Program-made: the position numbers and the translations under genes | Origin: OMII01 sp947467385 | Lineage (GTDB): Bacteria; Bdellovibrionota_C; UBA2361; OMII01 | DNA: 64,000 nt | NCBI GenBank assembly: GCA_044360075.1 | Contig: JBIKLA010000006.1 | Coordinates: forward strand, 62,001 to 126,000 | Direction: 5' to 3' | In this document: positions 23,739 to 32,296 of the stretch, piece after piece | Layout: each line of letters opens with the position of its first letter | How positions within the stretch are numbered: the first letter of the stretch is position 1 | Notes under the pieces: model-generated | Databases searched by the model: none | Seen by the model: only the letters and a program-made list of their open reading frames with translations | Told to the model about the DNA's origin: nothing

Positions 23739-25484
23739 TTACAAGACGTCCCAGGGGTATGCGCCGCGCGAGCACATCGAGTCCGAAAGCCGAATGACGT
23801 CGCGGTCGCTGTTGCGCACCAGCCCCTTGAGGTTAGCAGAGACCCGATTGCGGGCCAGCTGCATGTAGATCCGGGCGATTGAGAGCTCATCGGAGCACTC
23901 GCCCCCCGACGAGGATGCGATGTCGGACACCCGCGCCAAGAGGCACATGCCCACAAAAAGATCGATGGCGGAATCGGCAATTCGCTTCGTCACGAGCTGC
24001 TCGCCGATAATCCCCTTGCCGTGTTTGCGCAGCGCTGCCTCAACGGCCTGTGACAGCCGGGCCGTACCCTGCTCAAGAACCAGGGCCTCCTGCTTGAGAA
24101 GCGGGGATACACGCCAGAGCGAACCTCGCCCGATCGGGGTGACTTGCGATAGCTTTTTCGTTGCGTAGCTTGTGAGCATCCCGAATCCCTTAATCGGGTC
24201 GTTGAAAATCCCACTGATGCCGCGCGCGATATCCTTAAGAGCCTCCCCTGAATCCTTCATTCCCGAGAGCCCCACATAGAGGCGAAGGATCTCATTGGTA
24301 CCCTCAAAGATGCGGTTGATGCGACAATCACGGACGACCCGCTCGTAGGGAAAATCCTTCATGAAGCCGTTTCCGCCAGCGATCTGCAGCGCCTCATCGG
24401 CAACGGTCCACAACGACTCGCTGACGAACACCTTGCTCATGGCGGCCTCAACCGAAAAGTCCTCAACTCCAGCGTCGATAAGGCTGCCGACAAAGGCCAC
24501 AATACTCTCAGAGGCGAAGCACAGCGTCGTCATGAGCGCGATCTTCTCCTTGATGAGCTGGAACTCAGAGATGCTTTTTCCGAACTGCTTGCGCTGGGTT
24601 GCCTGAGCGATAGAAAGCTCGATGAGGCGCTTCATCGCCCCGACGCATCCGCCCCCGAGCCCTGTGCGCCCGTTATTAAGCACGGCCATGGCGACCTTAA
24701 AACCCTTGCCCTCTTCGCCAAGAACGCAGTCCGCCGGGACCTTGACGCTATCGAAGCGAACGGCGGTGGTGCACGACGCGCGGATGCCCATCTTGTCCTC
24801 TTTGGGACCGGAGCTCACGCCCTGCCAATCACGTTCAACGATGAAGGCTGTCATTCTGCCGCCATCACTTTCGGTCTTGGCGAATACGGTAAAAAATCCG
24901 GCTGTTCCGCCGTTCGTAATCCAGATCTTTTCGCCTGTCAGGCTCCAGCTCCCATCGGCGTTCTTCGTGGCGTAGGTCTTGACTGAGGCGGCGTCCGACC
25001 CCGAGCCGCTCTCGGTAAGGCAGAACGCGGCGATGAGCTCGCCTGAGGCGAGGCGAGGCAGGTACCGAGCTTTTTGCCCGTCCGTGCCAAAGAGGAGTAG
25101 CGCCTTCATGCCGATCGAACTGTGCGCGCCGATCGTGAGCGACGTCGACCCGTCGTAGCGGCTGGTCTGCTGCAGGACGCGCGAGTAACCGGAGTTCGAT
25201 AGCCCCAGGCCCTCGTGCTCTGCCGGGATGATGAGCGAGAAGAGCCCAAGCGCTTTAAGCTCCTCCAGGTATTCAGCAGTTTGCGCCCCGTTCTCGTCGA
25301 ATGAGCGGAACTGCGCATCTTTGCCAGCCATGAAGCGGTCGATCGACTCGATCACCATCGACAGGGTCTCACGCTCCGCGGCGCTTATCTTGGGGAAAGG
25401 AAAAAGCCGTGAGTCACGGAACTCTCCCATGAAGAGGCCCTTTGCGGGACTCATGTCGATTTTCATGTCTGCGCCGTTTTCCAT
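23739..25484 (-). CDS. Acyl-CoA dehydrogenase, VLCAD/ACAD9-like
   Basis: 581 residues, longer than the ~380 of ordinary acyl-CoA dehydrogenases. FAD/substrate motifs are CLTESGSGSDAASVKT and KIWITNGGTAGFFTVFA; the catalytic Glu is in RIFEGTNEILRLYVGLSGM, the wording of very-long-chain enzymes. The ~180-residue helical C-terminal extension (after GLSGM) corresponds to the membrane-associated domain of VLCAD. It likely starts beta-oxidation of long acyl-CoAs. It lies 11 nt after the alpha/beta hydrolase gene and is probably in its operon. Confidence 0.92.
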   Translation of the reverse strand: MENGADMKIDMSPAKGLFMGEFRDSRLFPFPKISAAERETLSMVIESIDRFMAGKDAQFRSFDENGAQTAEYLEELKALGLFSLIIPAEHEGLGLSNSGYSRVLQQTSRYDGSTSLTIGAHSSIGMKALLLFGTDGQKARYLPRLASGELIAAFCLTESGSGSDAASVKTYATKNADGSWSLTGEKIWITNGGTAGFFTVFAKTESDGGRMTAFIVERDWQGVSSGPKEDKMGIRASCTTAVRFDSVKVPADCVLGEEGKGFKVAMAVLNNGRTGLGGGCVGAMKRLIELSIAQATQRKQFGKSISEFQLIKEKIALMTTLCFASESIVAFVGSLIDAGVEDFSVEAAMSKVFVSESLWTVADEALQIAGGNGFMKDFPYERVVRDCRINRIFEGTNEILRLYVGLSGMKDSGEALKDIARGISGIFNDPIKGFGMLTSYATKKLSQVTPIGRGSLWRVSPLLKQEALVLEQGTARLSQAVEAALRKHGKGIIGEQLVTKRIADSAIDLFVGMCLLARVSDIASSSGGECSDELSIARIYMQLARNRVSANLKGLVRNSDRDVIRLSDSMCSRGAYPWDVL

Positions 25485-25495
25485 TTAGCTAATCC

Positions 25496-26635
25496 TTATC
25501 CCAATAGAAACTCAACCATTCGAGTGAATGTGTCGCCGCGCTCGACCGCCGCCCCGTGGCCGCCCTCCGCCCACAAATACTTAGCACGCGGCCATGCCTT
25601 GCGCAGGATCGCGATTTGGCTGCGCGACACCAGCTGATCGCCCTTGCCCCGGATGACCATCACCGACTCCTGCCGGGTTCTAGGAGTGCGATCGAGCGGA
25701 TAGTGGTCAGCAAACAGGTCTCGCAGAATCTGGAGATTGAGCGCTCCCGCCTCAGGGGACCCCTCGCCGTAATGCCTCTTCACAAGCTCAAAGGCCATAT
25801 CCCCCATCGACACGAGCGGCACAAGCAACGCAATGCGATGAAGCGGGTCGAGAGAGCTCCACAGTGCAGCGACGTAAGCGCCAAGGCTCATCCCTACGCA
25901 GGCGATGCGCCCGTGCCCCCGGGAATTGAGGAACGCAGCCAGGCTGCGGAGGTCGTACAGCGATTGCGCCATGGCTACACAGGTCTTGACGGGATCGATG
26001 CTCGGAAAGAGTGGCGCCTCCTCAGCTGCCGCCTGCGGGCGACGGCGGCCGTGAAAGGGAAGCTCAACAAGCGCCACGTTTGCGCCAAGCGAATACAGCA
26101 GCCCTGGCATGAACGCGAGCGAGTTAATGCGCTGGTCCCCCATCGTCCAGCCGTGCACGGCGACTATTGTGGTTCGATCCTTTTCCTGATCGTTGTGCTC
26201 CCACAGCCGCACGTAGGATGTGGAGTTTTCGATGAGCTTTTCGTACTGAGGAATTGCGCGCAGCTGCGTCCCCGGAAATTGGGAGGGAAACTCAAGGTCA
26301 AGAACGCTTCCGTGCGGAAAGCCGTGCACCGGCACAATCGCCGGAGCCGGATTGACCTCGGGCGCCGACAGAAGCCTTGCCATAACCCCCTCCGAGCGCA
26401 GCGCATGAAGGGACGCACGGTCTTGCGCGAGCTGCTCTGGCTTTAGCCCGGCTGCGAACGCATCCAGGTTGACAATCTCAAGCGTGCGGCCAAGCCTTGC
26501 AACGAGGCGCGAGAGCCCGCTGCCGCCCAACATGGTGAGGCGCTCTACCTCGCTAAGACGGGCGTCAGTACGGCCGGTCAGGAAGCAGAAGTCCGACGTG
26601 GTGCCTGGGTTTTTTGTGCTGGCTTTCTTGGTCAC
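25496..26635 (-). CDS. Alpha/beta hydrolase
   Basis: 379 residues from a GTG. TTIVAVHGWTMGD is the oxyanion-hole region, RIACVGMSLGAYVAAL the nucleophile elbow (G-M-S-L-G) and VMVIRGKGDQLVSRSQ and WAEGGHGAAVERG the Asp and His parts of the triad. About 120 residues precede the core and may form a lid or N-terminal domain. No signal peptide. Cotranscription with a long-chain acyl-CoA dehydrogenase suggests an ester, lipid or acyl-thioester substrate. Confidence 0.82.
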   Translation of the reverse strand: MTKKASTKNPGTTSDFCFLTGRTDARLSEVERLTMLGGSGLSRLVARLGRTLEIVNLDAFAAGLKPEQLAQDRASLHALRSEGVMARLLSAPEVNPAPAIVPVHGFPHGSVLDLEFPSQFPGTQLRAIPQYEKLIENSTSYVRLWEHNDQEKDRTTIVAVHGWTMGDQRINSLAFMPGLLYSLGANVALVELPFHGRRRPQAAAEEAPLFPSIDPVKTCVAMAQSLYDLRSLAAFLNSRGHGRIACVGMSLGAYVAALWSSLDPLHRIALLVPLVSMGDMAFELVKRHYGEGSPEAGALNLQILRDLFADHYPLDRTPRTRQESVMVIRGKGDQLVSRSQIAILRKAWPRAKYLWAEGGHGAAVERGDTFTRMVEFLLG

Positions 26636-26661
26636 GGAGTTGCCGGGTAACCTGCTCTAGT

Positions 26662-26802
26662 TCAGAGGGTTAGGATGTCACTCACGGTGGATCCGGTGTG
26701 CCGCAAGCTACGCCCTGTCATCGACTCACAAACCTCCGTTCTACCAGGGCTACCTCCCCACGCAGGGAGCAGAAAGCGCGCCAACGACATAAACTAATTA
26801 TA
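26662..26802 (-). promoter_or_regulatory. AT-rich promoter and possible leaderless 42-codon leader ORF
   Basis: On the minus strand a consensus -10 TATAAT (26802-26797) stands in an unusually AT-rich patch. Exactly 6 nt later an ATG begins (26790), so transcription would start at or next to the A of that ATG. The ORF runs 42 codons to TGA at 26662-26664 and ends 26 nt before the alpha/beta hydrolase start. Its product (MSLARFLLPAWGG...) is not clearly protein-like. No good -35 box is visible. GCCCTG/CAGGGC inverted repeats (26744-26749 and 26712-26717) could give the leader structure. Confidence 0.4.
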
Positions 26803-26830
26803 CATTATTCCAGGCTGTTAGCGCACCTGC

Positions 26831-27526
26831 TCAGCGCCGAGGGAGAATTGATACCATGAGCATGCCATCGCGCAGCGCGAGCTCCGACAGTCGGTCGATA
26901 AGCGCGTCACCACCAGCCGGGGGCTTAGGCTTCTCGCTGAGCGCCGAGGTAACAGCCTCCGAAAACCACTCCGAGGCAGCCACCAGGGCCTGGGCCTCCT
27001 GCTTTCTGCCGCTAAGCTCAAGCTCGGAGAGGTTGATCACAACCGCGTGATCGCGCAGCTCAACCGTTCCGCGTGCCGAGCCATACACGAATCGGGAGAT
27101 GCGCTCGCCGATCACGTAGCGGGCAGCCGACTCGCCAAAGATCTTCTCGAGTGGCATCGAGAAGCGTCCGCGAAAAGCCGAGCCCTCGATCGACACATCA
27201 GCCACATCGCCAAAGATCGCCCTAGCGGCAGCGGACACCTCATCGGACGAGAGCTGCACAGCCCCCGCTCCGCTCGGGTCCTTAAGGAGTGCCTCGATCT
27301 CGCGCAGGTCCGCTTCGGCTGCAGCAACAGCGGCTTGAGGTACCGGCGAGATCTGAAACGAAGGGGGCTGCGGCGACGTATAGGTGTCCACCGCGTTTCG
27401 GACCGAACGAACGAGGTATAAGCCCACGAGCGCCAGCACCACCGAAAGCAGGCAAACAGAAACGAGACAGCCATACCCTAGGCAGCCGAACCCGCCCCTC
27501 TTCTGGACTGAACCCCCAGCATCCAT
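26831..27526 (-). CDS. Membrane-anchored hypothetical protein
   Basis: 231 residues. After 16 residues comes a Cys/Gly-rich membrane helix (LGYGCLVSVCLLSVVLALVGLYLV), then a Pro-rich linker and a ~180-residue extracytoplasmic domain with helices and strands (AAVAAAEADLREIEALL; VSIEGSAFRGRFSMPLEKIFG; GTVELRDHAVVINLSELELSG). No family recognised. The next gene downstream on this strand is more than 150 nt away; the lipoprotein gene upstream ends 6 nt before it, so those two are cotranscribed. Confidence 0.7.
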   Translation of the reverse strand: MDAGGSVQKRGGFGCLGYGCLVSVCLLSVVLALVGLYLVRSVRNAVDTYTSPQPPSFQISPVPQAAVAAAEADLREIEALLKDPSGAGAVQLSSDEVSAAARAIFGDVADVSIEGSAFRGRFSMPLEKIFGESAARYVIGERISRFVYGSARGTVELRDHAVVINLSELELSGRKQEAQALVAASEWFSEAVTSALSEKPKPPAGGDALIDRLSELALRDGMLMVSILPRR

Positions 27527-27532
27527 ACGGCG

Positions 27533-27760
27533 CTATTGCAGCCCAAGGGAGGCGTCGTTCACGTCAAGCGCGAATGAGCAGCTTCTAATGGCGTTCAGAT
27601 CCTTTCCGCCCAGCTGGTCGTAGCAGATTCTGCAGTTCTCAAGAGGCGACGGCATCAGGCCGTCCTCCTTCCATACTTCGCACTGTTTTGCGGCTGTTGG
27701 GCTGCACGCGCTGAGAGACCCAACGAGCAGAACGAGAGAGGCGCCAAGTATCGCTTTCAT
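27533..27760 (-). CDS. Small Cys-rich lipoprotein
   Basis: 75 residues from the ATG at 27760 (MKAILGASLVLLVGSLSAC), a clear signal peptide with lipobox LSAC. The mature part has four more Cys (QCEVW, ENCRICYDQ, RSCSF), including a CRIC pair that may form disulphides or bind metal. Unknown family. Cotranscribed with the membrane-anchored protein 6 nt downstream. Confidence 0.7.
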   Translation of the reverse strand: MKAILGASLVLLVGSLSACSPTAAKQCEVWKEDGLMPSPLENCRICYDQLGGKDLNAIRSCSFALDVNDASLGLQ

Positions 27761-27813
27761 GGAGCGATTAATACCACGGCTGCCCATACGCGCCTAGACT
27801 GCGAATGCGCCGC

Positions 27814-30597
27814 TTAGGCACCCTCCAGGGCCGCAAGCAGCTCCGCCTTCGACACCCCATCGGCATCGAGCGCAAGGCCACCATCCTCGCGCCGGCAATC
27901 CCCCAACACCTCCGCCTGCCGCTGCTCCTTTCGCCGGAGATTCCAGTGGATTATCTCGTCCACCTTGCAGCCCAAAAGGGATATGACGTTGACGGTCCCG
28001 CGCTGGCCAATGCGATGGATCCGGTCCACCGACTGCATCCAGTGCTCCGCATTCCAGGTCTTGTCAATGTACACGGCCGTCTGAGCGGCCGTAAGCGTGA
28101 TCCCCACCCCACCGGCCGCTGGTACCGCCACCAATACCTTAAGCGCATCTCCCTCCTGGAACTCCCGCACAATCCGGTCCCGCTCTGCTGGCGTCACCTC
28201 ACCGCTGAAGGGAGCTGCTCCCAGGTCCTTATAGCGCTCGCACAGCTCGCGCACGTTGCCGAGGTAGTTCGTCCACACCACGACTTTTTGGCCCTGCTCG
28301 CGCACGAGCTCCTGCACGATCTCGTCGAGCTCAAGGAACTTGGCCGGATCCCCCTTCCACTCTGGGTCGATCAGCCTCGGATTGGAGGCGATCTGCACGG
28401 CCCGAAGGTACTCCTCAAGGATGTTCGTTATTTCCCGCACGAACTGCTCCCCCGAGATCGAGCGCATCCTAAGGAGCAGCGCGTCTCGGATCTCGTCATA
28501 ACGCTCGAGTTGGGATCCTGAAAGCTCAACCTCGCGCAGCGAGAAGATCTTCGGGGGAAGGTTCACAACACGCTCCTTTTTGCGCCTGAGCATAAGCTCC
28601 TGCGCGCGCAGAATGCTCTCCTGCACCGCCTCCTCGCGCCAGCGCTTAACCGCAAAATCGCTAAACTCAGTGCCCAGCTCCGCAACGCTCTCAAGCCACC
28701 TATAGAAGCTCTTCCCGAACCGCTCGCCACCATCGAGGATGCGCATCTGCGCCCACAGGTCGCTCACGTCACGGGGCGTGGGCGTCCCGCTCAGCAGCAC
28801 CCGGAATGCGCACACCGGCGCGATCTCGCTAATGGCCTTAAAGGTCTTTGCAGCGTGGTTTTTCACGCGCTGTGACTCGTCGAGGGCAAGCAGCGTCTTT
28901 CGCTCTCCCGCAAGCCGCCGCAGCTCGGGCGTAACATACGACAGGCGAACCCCCTCATAGTTTACGGCAACTATATCCTGCTCGGCGTTCGAGGCGAGGA
29001 GGCGCAAAGTCCATTCCTTGGCGCCCTTGTCGCCGGTGAGCGCCGTCGCCTTCAGATTCGGAAACCACATCGAGACCTCACGCAGCCAGTTTCGCACGAG
29101 CGAATTCGGGCAGACCACGACCAGCAGATCCGCGCGCCCCTGGGCCTTAAGCGAGGCGAAGTACGACAGCACCGACAGGGTCTTGCCGAGCCCCATGTCA
29201 TCGCCGAGGAAGGCGTGCGGCGTCTCAAGAAGCCACTGCACCGCCGAACGCTGGTGAGGAAAGAGCCTCTGGACCTGCTCAGCGGCCAGGCCGGGCACCC
29301 CCTCCAGGGCCACATCTTCCATGGACGCGAACATCTGCGCCCGCTCGCGCAGCCGCACACGGCTCTGCGTGTCGCGCAGCAGAGCCTCGAAGGACTCGCT
29401 GCAAGGGACCGGCGGCAGCCCATGCACTTCGCACAGATGGCGAATCTCAGCCACGGCGGTCGGCAGCCGGGAGTCCGGAATCTGCGCCACAATGCGCGGG
29501 GCATCCTTGGCGTACTTCGTATCAAGGATCTCCGAAAGCTTGTCGAGAACCACGCCACGAAGCTCGCTCCCGGCTTCAAGACTAACGACCAACGCCCCGC
29601 GCATAACCCCCGTCTCGGGGCACGGCGCTGTCTTTAACAGGAGCGGCACCGACACGACGTCAGCCGCGACGTCGTCGAGCGCGCCGCGCCCCTCCTCCGC
29701 TTCGGACAACAGCGCGGCCCTGCGCACCTCAATTTCGCCCCATGCCTGGCGGGTCAGCCAAACAGGAAAAGGAAGATCCGCAAGCCGCGCAGAGAGAGCC
29801 AGCAGCTCGCGCATATCGAGCACGAAGGGCTTCTTGCCGCCGCGCCTGCTTGCGCCGGGGAAGGCCAGCTTGAACTGTTCAGGGGTAAAATAGCAGGGCC
29901 GGTAGCTGCCCGGCTCGCTCACAACCTCGGTCACAAAGGGCGTGAGAAGCGCTGCGCTGAAGTCTTCAGCCGCGAAGCTCCGTGGGGCATCGACGATCGC
30001 CTTCCGCGCTACACTGGAACCGGCTAGCGCTGCCCCAGCGGTCGCGTCGACGGCGAAAAGCTGCTGCTCATCCCGCAGCTTTTTGAGCAAGGTTGCGAGC
30101 CGCTCAGTGGGCAATGTAAACGCGCCATCGAAGCTTGAGTAGACCGCCCCCGACGTGCGTTTGAGGATTCGCATTACCTTCGAGCCAACCCGCGGCATCA
30201 CCTTAAGCCTGCGCTTCTCACTGTTAAAACGAATTATGAGCGCAAGCGGCAATGCCGCAATGACCTCCTCGTCGACTGCAAACGGGTCTGCCTTAAGCCG
30301 CTCGAAGGCCGCAACCGCCTCCATCGGCTGGAGGTCCTCCGTGGCAAGGGTGTTAATCACCTCCTGCGACGGAAATTCAGGGCGCTCAAGCAAAGAACGC
30401 AACGAGCGCAGCGGCACAGTCCAGCTCTTATCCTCGCCCGAAAAGCGGGCACCCTCGAGGGCCTTCACGGCCTTAACCCGCTCGGGGCTGTACTGGAAAT
30501 CGAGGCGCAGGAGCTGCCCCTCTCGGAAGATCGAGAGGACAGGCCCCTGCTCCCGGCGCCACGGCGGCGCCCGTCTGAACTTTTTGGGTGGCGGCAT
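27814..30597 (-). CDS. SNF2-family helicase with N-terminal HARP-like repeats
   Basis: 927 residues from ATG 30597; a GTG at 30615 would place the CRP-like site inside the gene. N-terminal: two HARP-like modules at about 20-75 (LSIFREGQLLRLDF...DKSWTVPLRSL) and 115-175 (IIRFNSEKRRL...FDGAFTLPTERLATLL), as in the annealing helicase SMARCAL1. Then, in numbering from the GTG, Walker A DDMGLGKT at 472-479, Walker B DESQ at 579-582, LLSGTPTPRD at 608-616, and C-lobe motifs VLVAVPAAGGVGITLTAA and SVDRIHRIGQRG at 828-873. DESQ replaces the usual DEAH. An ATP-dependent DNA translocase probably acting in fork or repair DNA remodelling. Confidence 0.9.
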   Translation of the reverse strand: MPPPKKFRRAPPWRREQGPVLSIFREGQLLRLDFQYSPERVKAVKALEGARFSGEDKSWTVPLRSLRSLLERPEFPSQEVINTLATEDLQPMEAVAAFERLKADPFAVDEEVIAALPLALIIRFNSEKRRLKVMPRVGSKVMRILKRTSGAVYSSFDGAFTLPTERLATLLKKLRDEQQLFAVDATAGAALAGSSVARKAIVDAPRSFAAEDFSAALLTPFVTEVVSEPGSYRPCYFTPEQFKLAFPGASRRGGKKPFVLDMRELLALSARLADLPFPVWLTRQAWGEIEVRRAALLSEAEEGRGALDDVAADVVSVPLLLKTAPCPETGVMRGALVVSLEAGSELRGVVLDKLSEILDTKYAKDAPRIVAQIPDSRLPTAVAEIRHLCEVHGLPPVPCSESFEALLRDTQSRVRLRERAQMFASMEDVALEGVPGLAAEQVQRLFPHQRSAVQWLLETPHAFLGDDMGLGKTLSVLSYFASLKAQGRADLLVVVCPNSLVRNWLREVSMWFPNLKATALTGDKGAKEWTLRLLASNAEQDIVAVNYEGVRLSYVTPELRRLAGERKTLLALDESQRVKNHAAKTFKAISEIAPVCAFRVLLSGTPTPRDVSDLWAQMRILDGGERFGKSFYRWLESVAELGTEFSDFAVKRWREEAVQESILRAQELMLRRKKERVVNLPPKIFSLREVELSGSQLERYDEIRDALLLRMRSISGEQFVREITNILEEYLRAVQIASNPRLIDPEWKGDPAKFLELDEIVQELVREQGQKVVVWTNYLGNVRELCERYKDLGAAPFSGEVTPAERDRIVREFQEGDALKVLVAVPAAGGVGITLTAAQTAVYIDKTWNAEHWMQSVDRIHRIGQRGTVNVISLLGCKVDEIIHWNLRRKEQRQAEVLGDCRREDGGLALDADGVSKAELLAALEGA

Positions 30598-30600
30598 ACC

Positions 30601-30616
30601 TGTGAATACTCTCACA
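30601..30616. promoter_or_regulatory. CRP/FNR-family operator candidate
   Basis: TGTGA-ATACTC-TCACA is a perfect match to the CRP half-sites with the correct 6-nt spacing; the palindrome extends to CTGTGA...TCACAG (30600-30617). It sits between the divergent SNF2 helicase (ATG at 30597) and the ABC transporter ATPase (start about 30699). With ten fixed bases, about 0.06 such matches are expected by chance in 64 kb at even base composition. Confidence 0.5.
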
Positions 30617-30698
30617 GAACGCGCCAGTCGTTAAGGGCGAACCTGCGGAAATCCCCTCCTTGAATGGCATGCCGACGCGCGCTATACCCACGGGAGGC

Positions 30699-31766
30699 AT
30701 GTCGTCACTCTCGATTAGCAACATCTCAAAGCGCTTCGGCCGTCAGCAGGTGCTGAGCGACCTATCGCTCGAGATCGCCACCGGGGAGTTCTTCTTCCTA
30801 CTGGGTCCCTCGGGGTGCGGCAAATCCACGCTGTTGCGAATTATCGCCGGACTTGAGACTCCGGATTCAGGCTCTATTGCGGTGGACGGGCGGGATATAG
30901 GCGCAACGCCTCCGCAAAAACGCGGCATCGGCATGGTGTTTCAGCAGTACGCCCTCTGGCCGCATATGACAGTGGAGGAGAACATCCGCTTCGGGCTCAA
31001 GGCTCAAGGGCTCCCGAAGCCTCTTCAAGACGAACGGCTACGAGAGAGCCTGGATCTCGTGCGCATGTCCGACTTCCGCAACAGGTATCCGCACGAGATC
31101 TCGGGTGGTCAACAGCAGCGCATCGCCGTGGCGCGCGCACTGGCCCTTCAGCCCCGAATTCTCTTGCTCGACGAGCCCCTCTCAAACCTCGATGCGCGAC
31201 TGCGGGACGGCATAAGGAACGAGCTGCGGGAGCTTCACGGCCAGCTCGGCATAACGATCATTTACGTCACCCATGACCAGGACGATGCCCTGGCCCTGGC
31301 TACCCGCATGGCGCTTCTTGATGCGGGTCGGATCGTGCAGCAGGGGACCCCGGAAGAGCTCTACCGCAGACCCACCTGTACCTTCAGCGCCACGTTTCTC
31401 GGAGACGCCAACGTTTTGCCGGTGGTGGTAGGGGCCTCGGCCGGGACGCGCGGCGCCTTCCTGGCGGCCGAGCCATCGCTGCGCCTTCCGGCCGTTGTGG
31501 AGGCCCGAGCGGATGGTCCGGCAAGCCTGTGCGTTCGGCCCGAGCACGTTCGTATCGCGCGTCATCAGCACGAATCATCCCCTCTTGCGGCAAGGGTCGC
31601 TTCCGTGACCTTTCACGGTTCCTACGAGACCTATGAGATTGTCTTAGCGGGAGACACCCGGTTGCGCAGCCGCGCCCTTGCTCCCTCTGCGCGCGGCGAG
31701 CTTACGGGCGGAGATCGTGTCTTTGTGGGCTGGGACCCAGGCAGCGCCGGACTGATGGATTCCTAG
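30699..31766 (+). CDS. ABC transporter ATP-binding protein, PotA/MalK/FbpC type
   Basis: 355 residues from ATG 30699; earlier in-frame ATGs at 30660 and 30669 are possible, as GGGAGG is very close to 30699. Walker A GPSGCGKST at 36-44, Q-loop VFQQYALWPHMTVEEN, signature EISGGQQQRIAVARAL, Walker B RILLLDEPLSNLD and H-loop IYVTHDQDDAL. The last ~120 residues form an OB/TOBE domain (RPEHVRIA..., ASVTFHGSYETYEIVL). This subgroup powers uptake of ferric iron, spermidine or sugars. The fused permease/binding protein gene downstream (32297) is the obvious partner, separated by one minus-strand gene. Confidence 0.92.
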   Translation: MSSLSISNISKRFGRQQVLSDLSLEIATGEFFFLLGPSGCGKSTLLRIIAGLETPDSGSIAVDGRDIGATPPQKRGIGMVFQQYALWPHMTVEENIRFGLKAQGLPKPLQDERLRESLDLVRMSDFRNRYPHEISGGQQQRIAVARALALQPRILLLDEPLSNLDARLRDGIRNELRELHGQLGITIIYVTHDQDDALALATRMALLDAGRIVQQGTPEELYRRPTCTFSATFLGDANVLPVVVGASAGTRGAFLAAEPSLRLPAVVEARADGPASLCVRPEHVRIARHQHESSPLAARVASVTFHGSYETYEIVLAGDTRLRSRALAPSARGELTGGDRVFVGWDPGSAGLMDS

Positions 31767-32200
31767 TAGCCGATTCCCGGTGTGTTTTCGCTGGGGCGGC
31801 TGCGATGGCGCACAAAGAGAAGCACGGGCTCCTCCCTCCCTCCAACCGCTATAGAGCGGCTTGACAGGGCAAGCTCCGATGCCTTGAGCCTCTTGCTGCC
31901 CTGGCGTGCCCGGACGATCCGAAGCCGGTACCGACCCTCAGGCAGGCGCTTCTCGAAGGTCCCGTCGCCGTCTACCGGGACGTTGATAGTTTCTTCGCCA
32001 TTTCTAAGCCGCAGCATTCCGCCGACCGGGGCTGCCAAAGCAATGCAATCATCGCCCTCGCGCACCTTCGGCTGAAGGTCACATACCGAGCCGGCAACAA
32101 CCATCCCAGCTAAGCGCTTTTCCGCTAGGCATGTGCGAAGCGGAGCGATACAAATTGAGGCTGCGAGGGAAGCAAGAGCGAGACGAGCGAAGGAGTTCAT
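31763..32200 (-). CDS. Exported protein with a carboxypeptidase-regulatory-like beta domain
   Basis: 145 residues from the ATG at 32200. Signal peptide FARLALASLAASICIAPLRTCLA. The mature part has 'GGMLRLRNGEETINVPVDGDGTFEKRLPEGRYRLRIVRAR', the beta-sandwich pattern of carboxypeptidase regulatory/CNA-B-like domains ('V..Dg.G.F...lp.G.Y.l.i'). It lies inside the ABC transporter locus on the opposite strand and overlaps the end of the ATPase gene by 4 nt. Function unknown. Confidence 0.7.
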   Translation of the reverse strand: MNSFARLALASLAASICIAPLRTCLAEKRLAGMVVAGSVCDLQPKVREGDDCIALAAPVGGMLRLRNGEETINVPVDGDGTFEKRLPEGRYRLRIVRARQGSKRLKASELALSSRSIAVGGREEPVLLFVRHRSRPSENTPGIGY

Positions 32201-32296
32201 GGCCGTCAACCTACTAAAAATTTGCCTAACTGTGTATGGGTTCTTGGCTTCGATACTCTGAAGCCGTGTCGATACGGCGCTTTAGGCCCACTGTCT

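Noticed and set aside
25556..26446. 296-codon plus-strand ORF over the alpha/beta hydrolase
   Set aside because: Antisense shadow, Arg/His-rich, no ribosome site.
26744..26761. tRNA-like start GGGGAGGTAGCCCTGGTAG on the minus strand
   Set aside because: D-arm resemblance only; no T-arm or acceptor closure within 60-80 nt.
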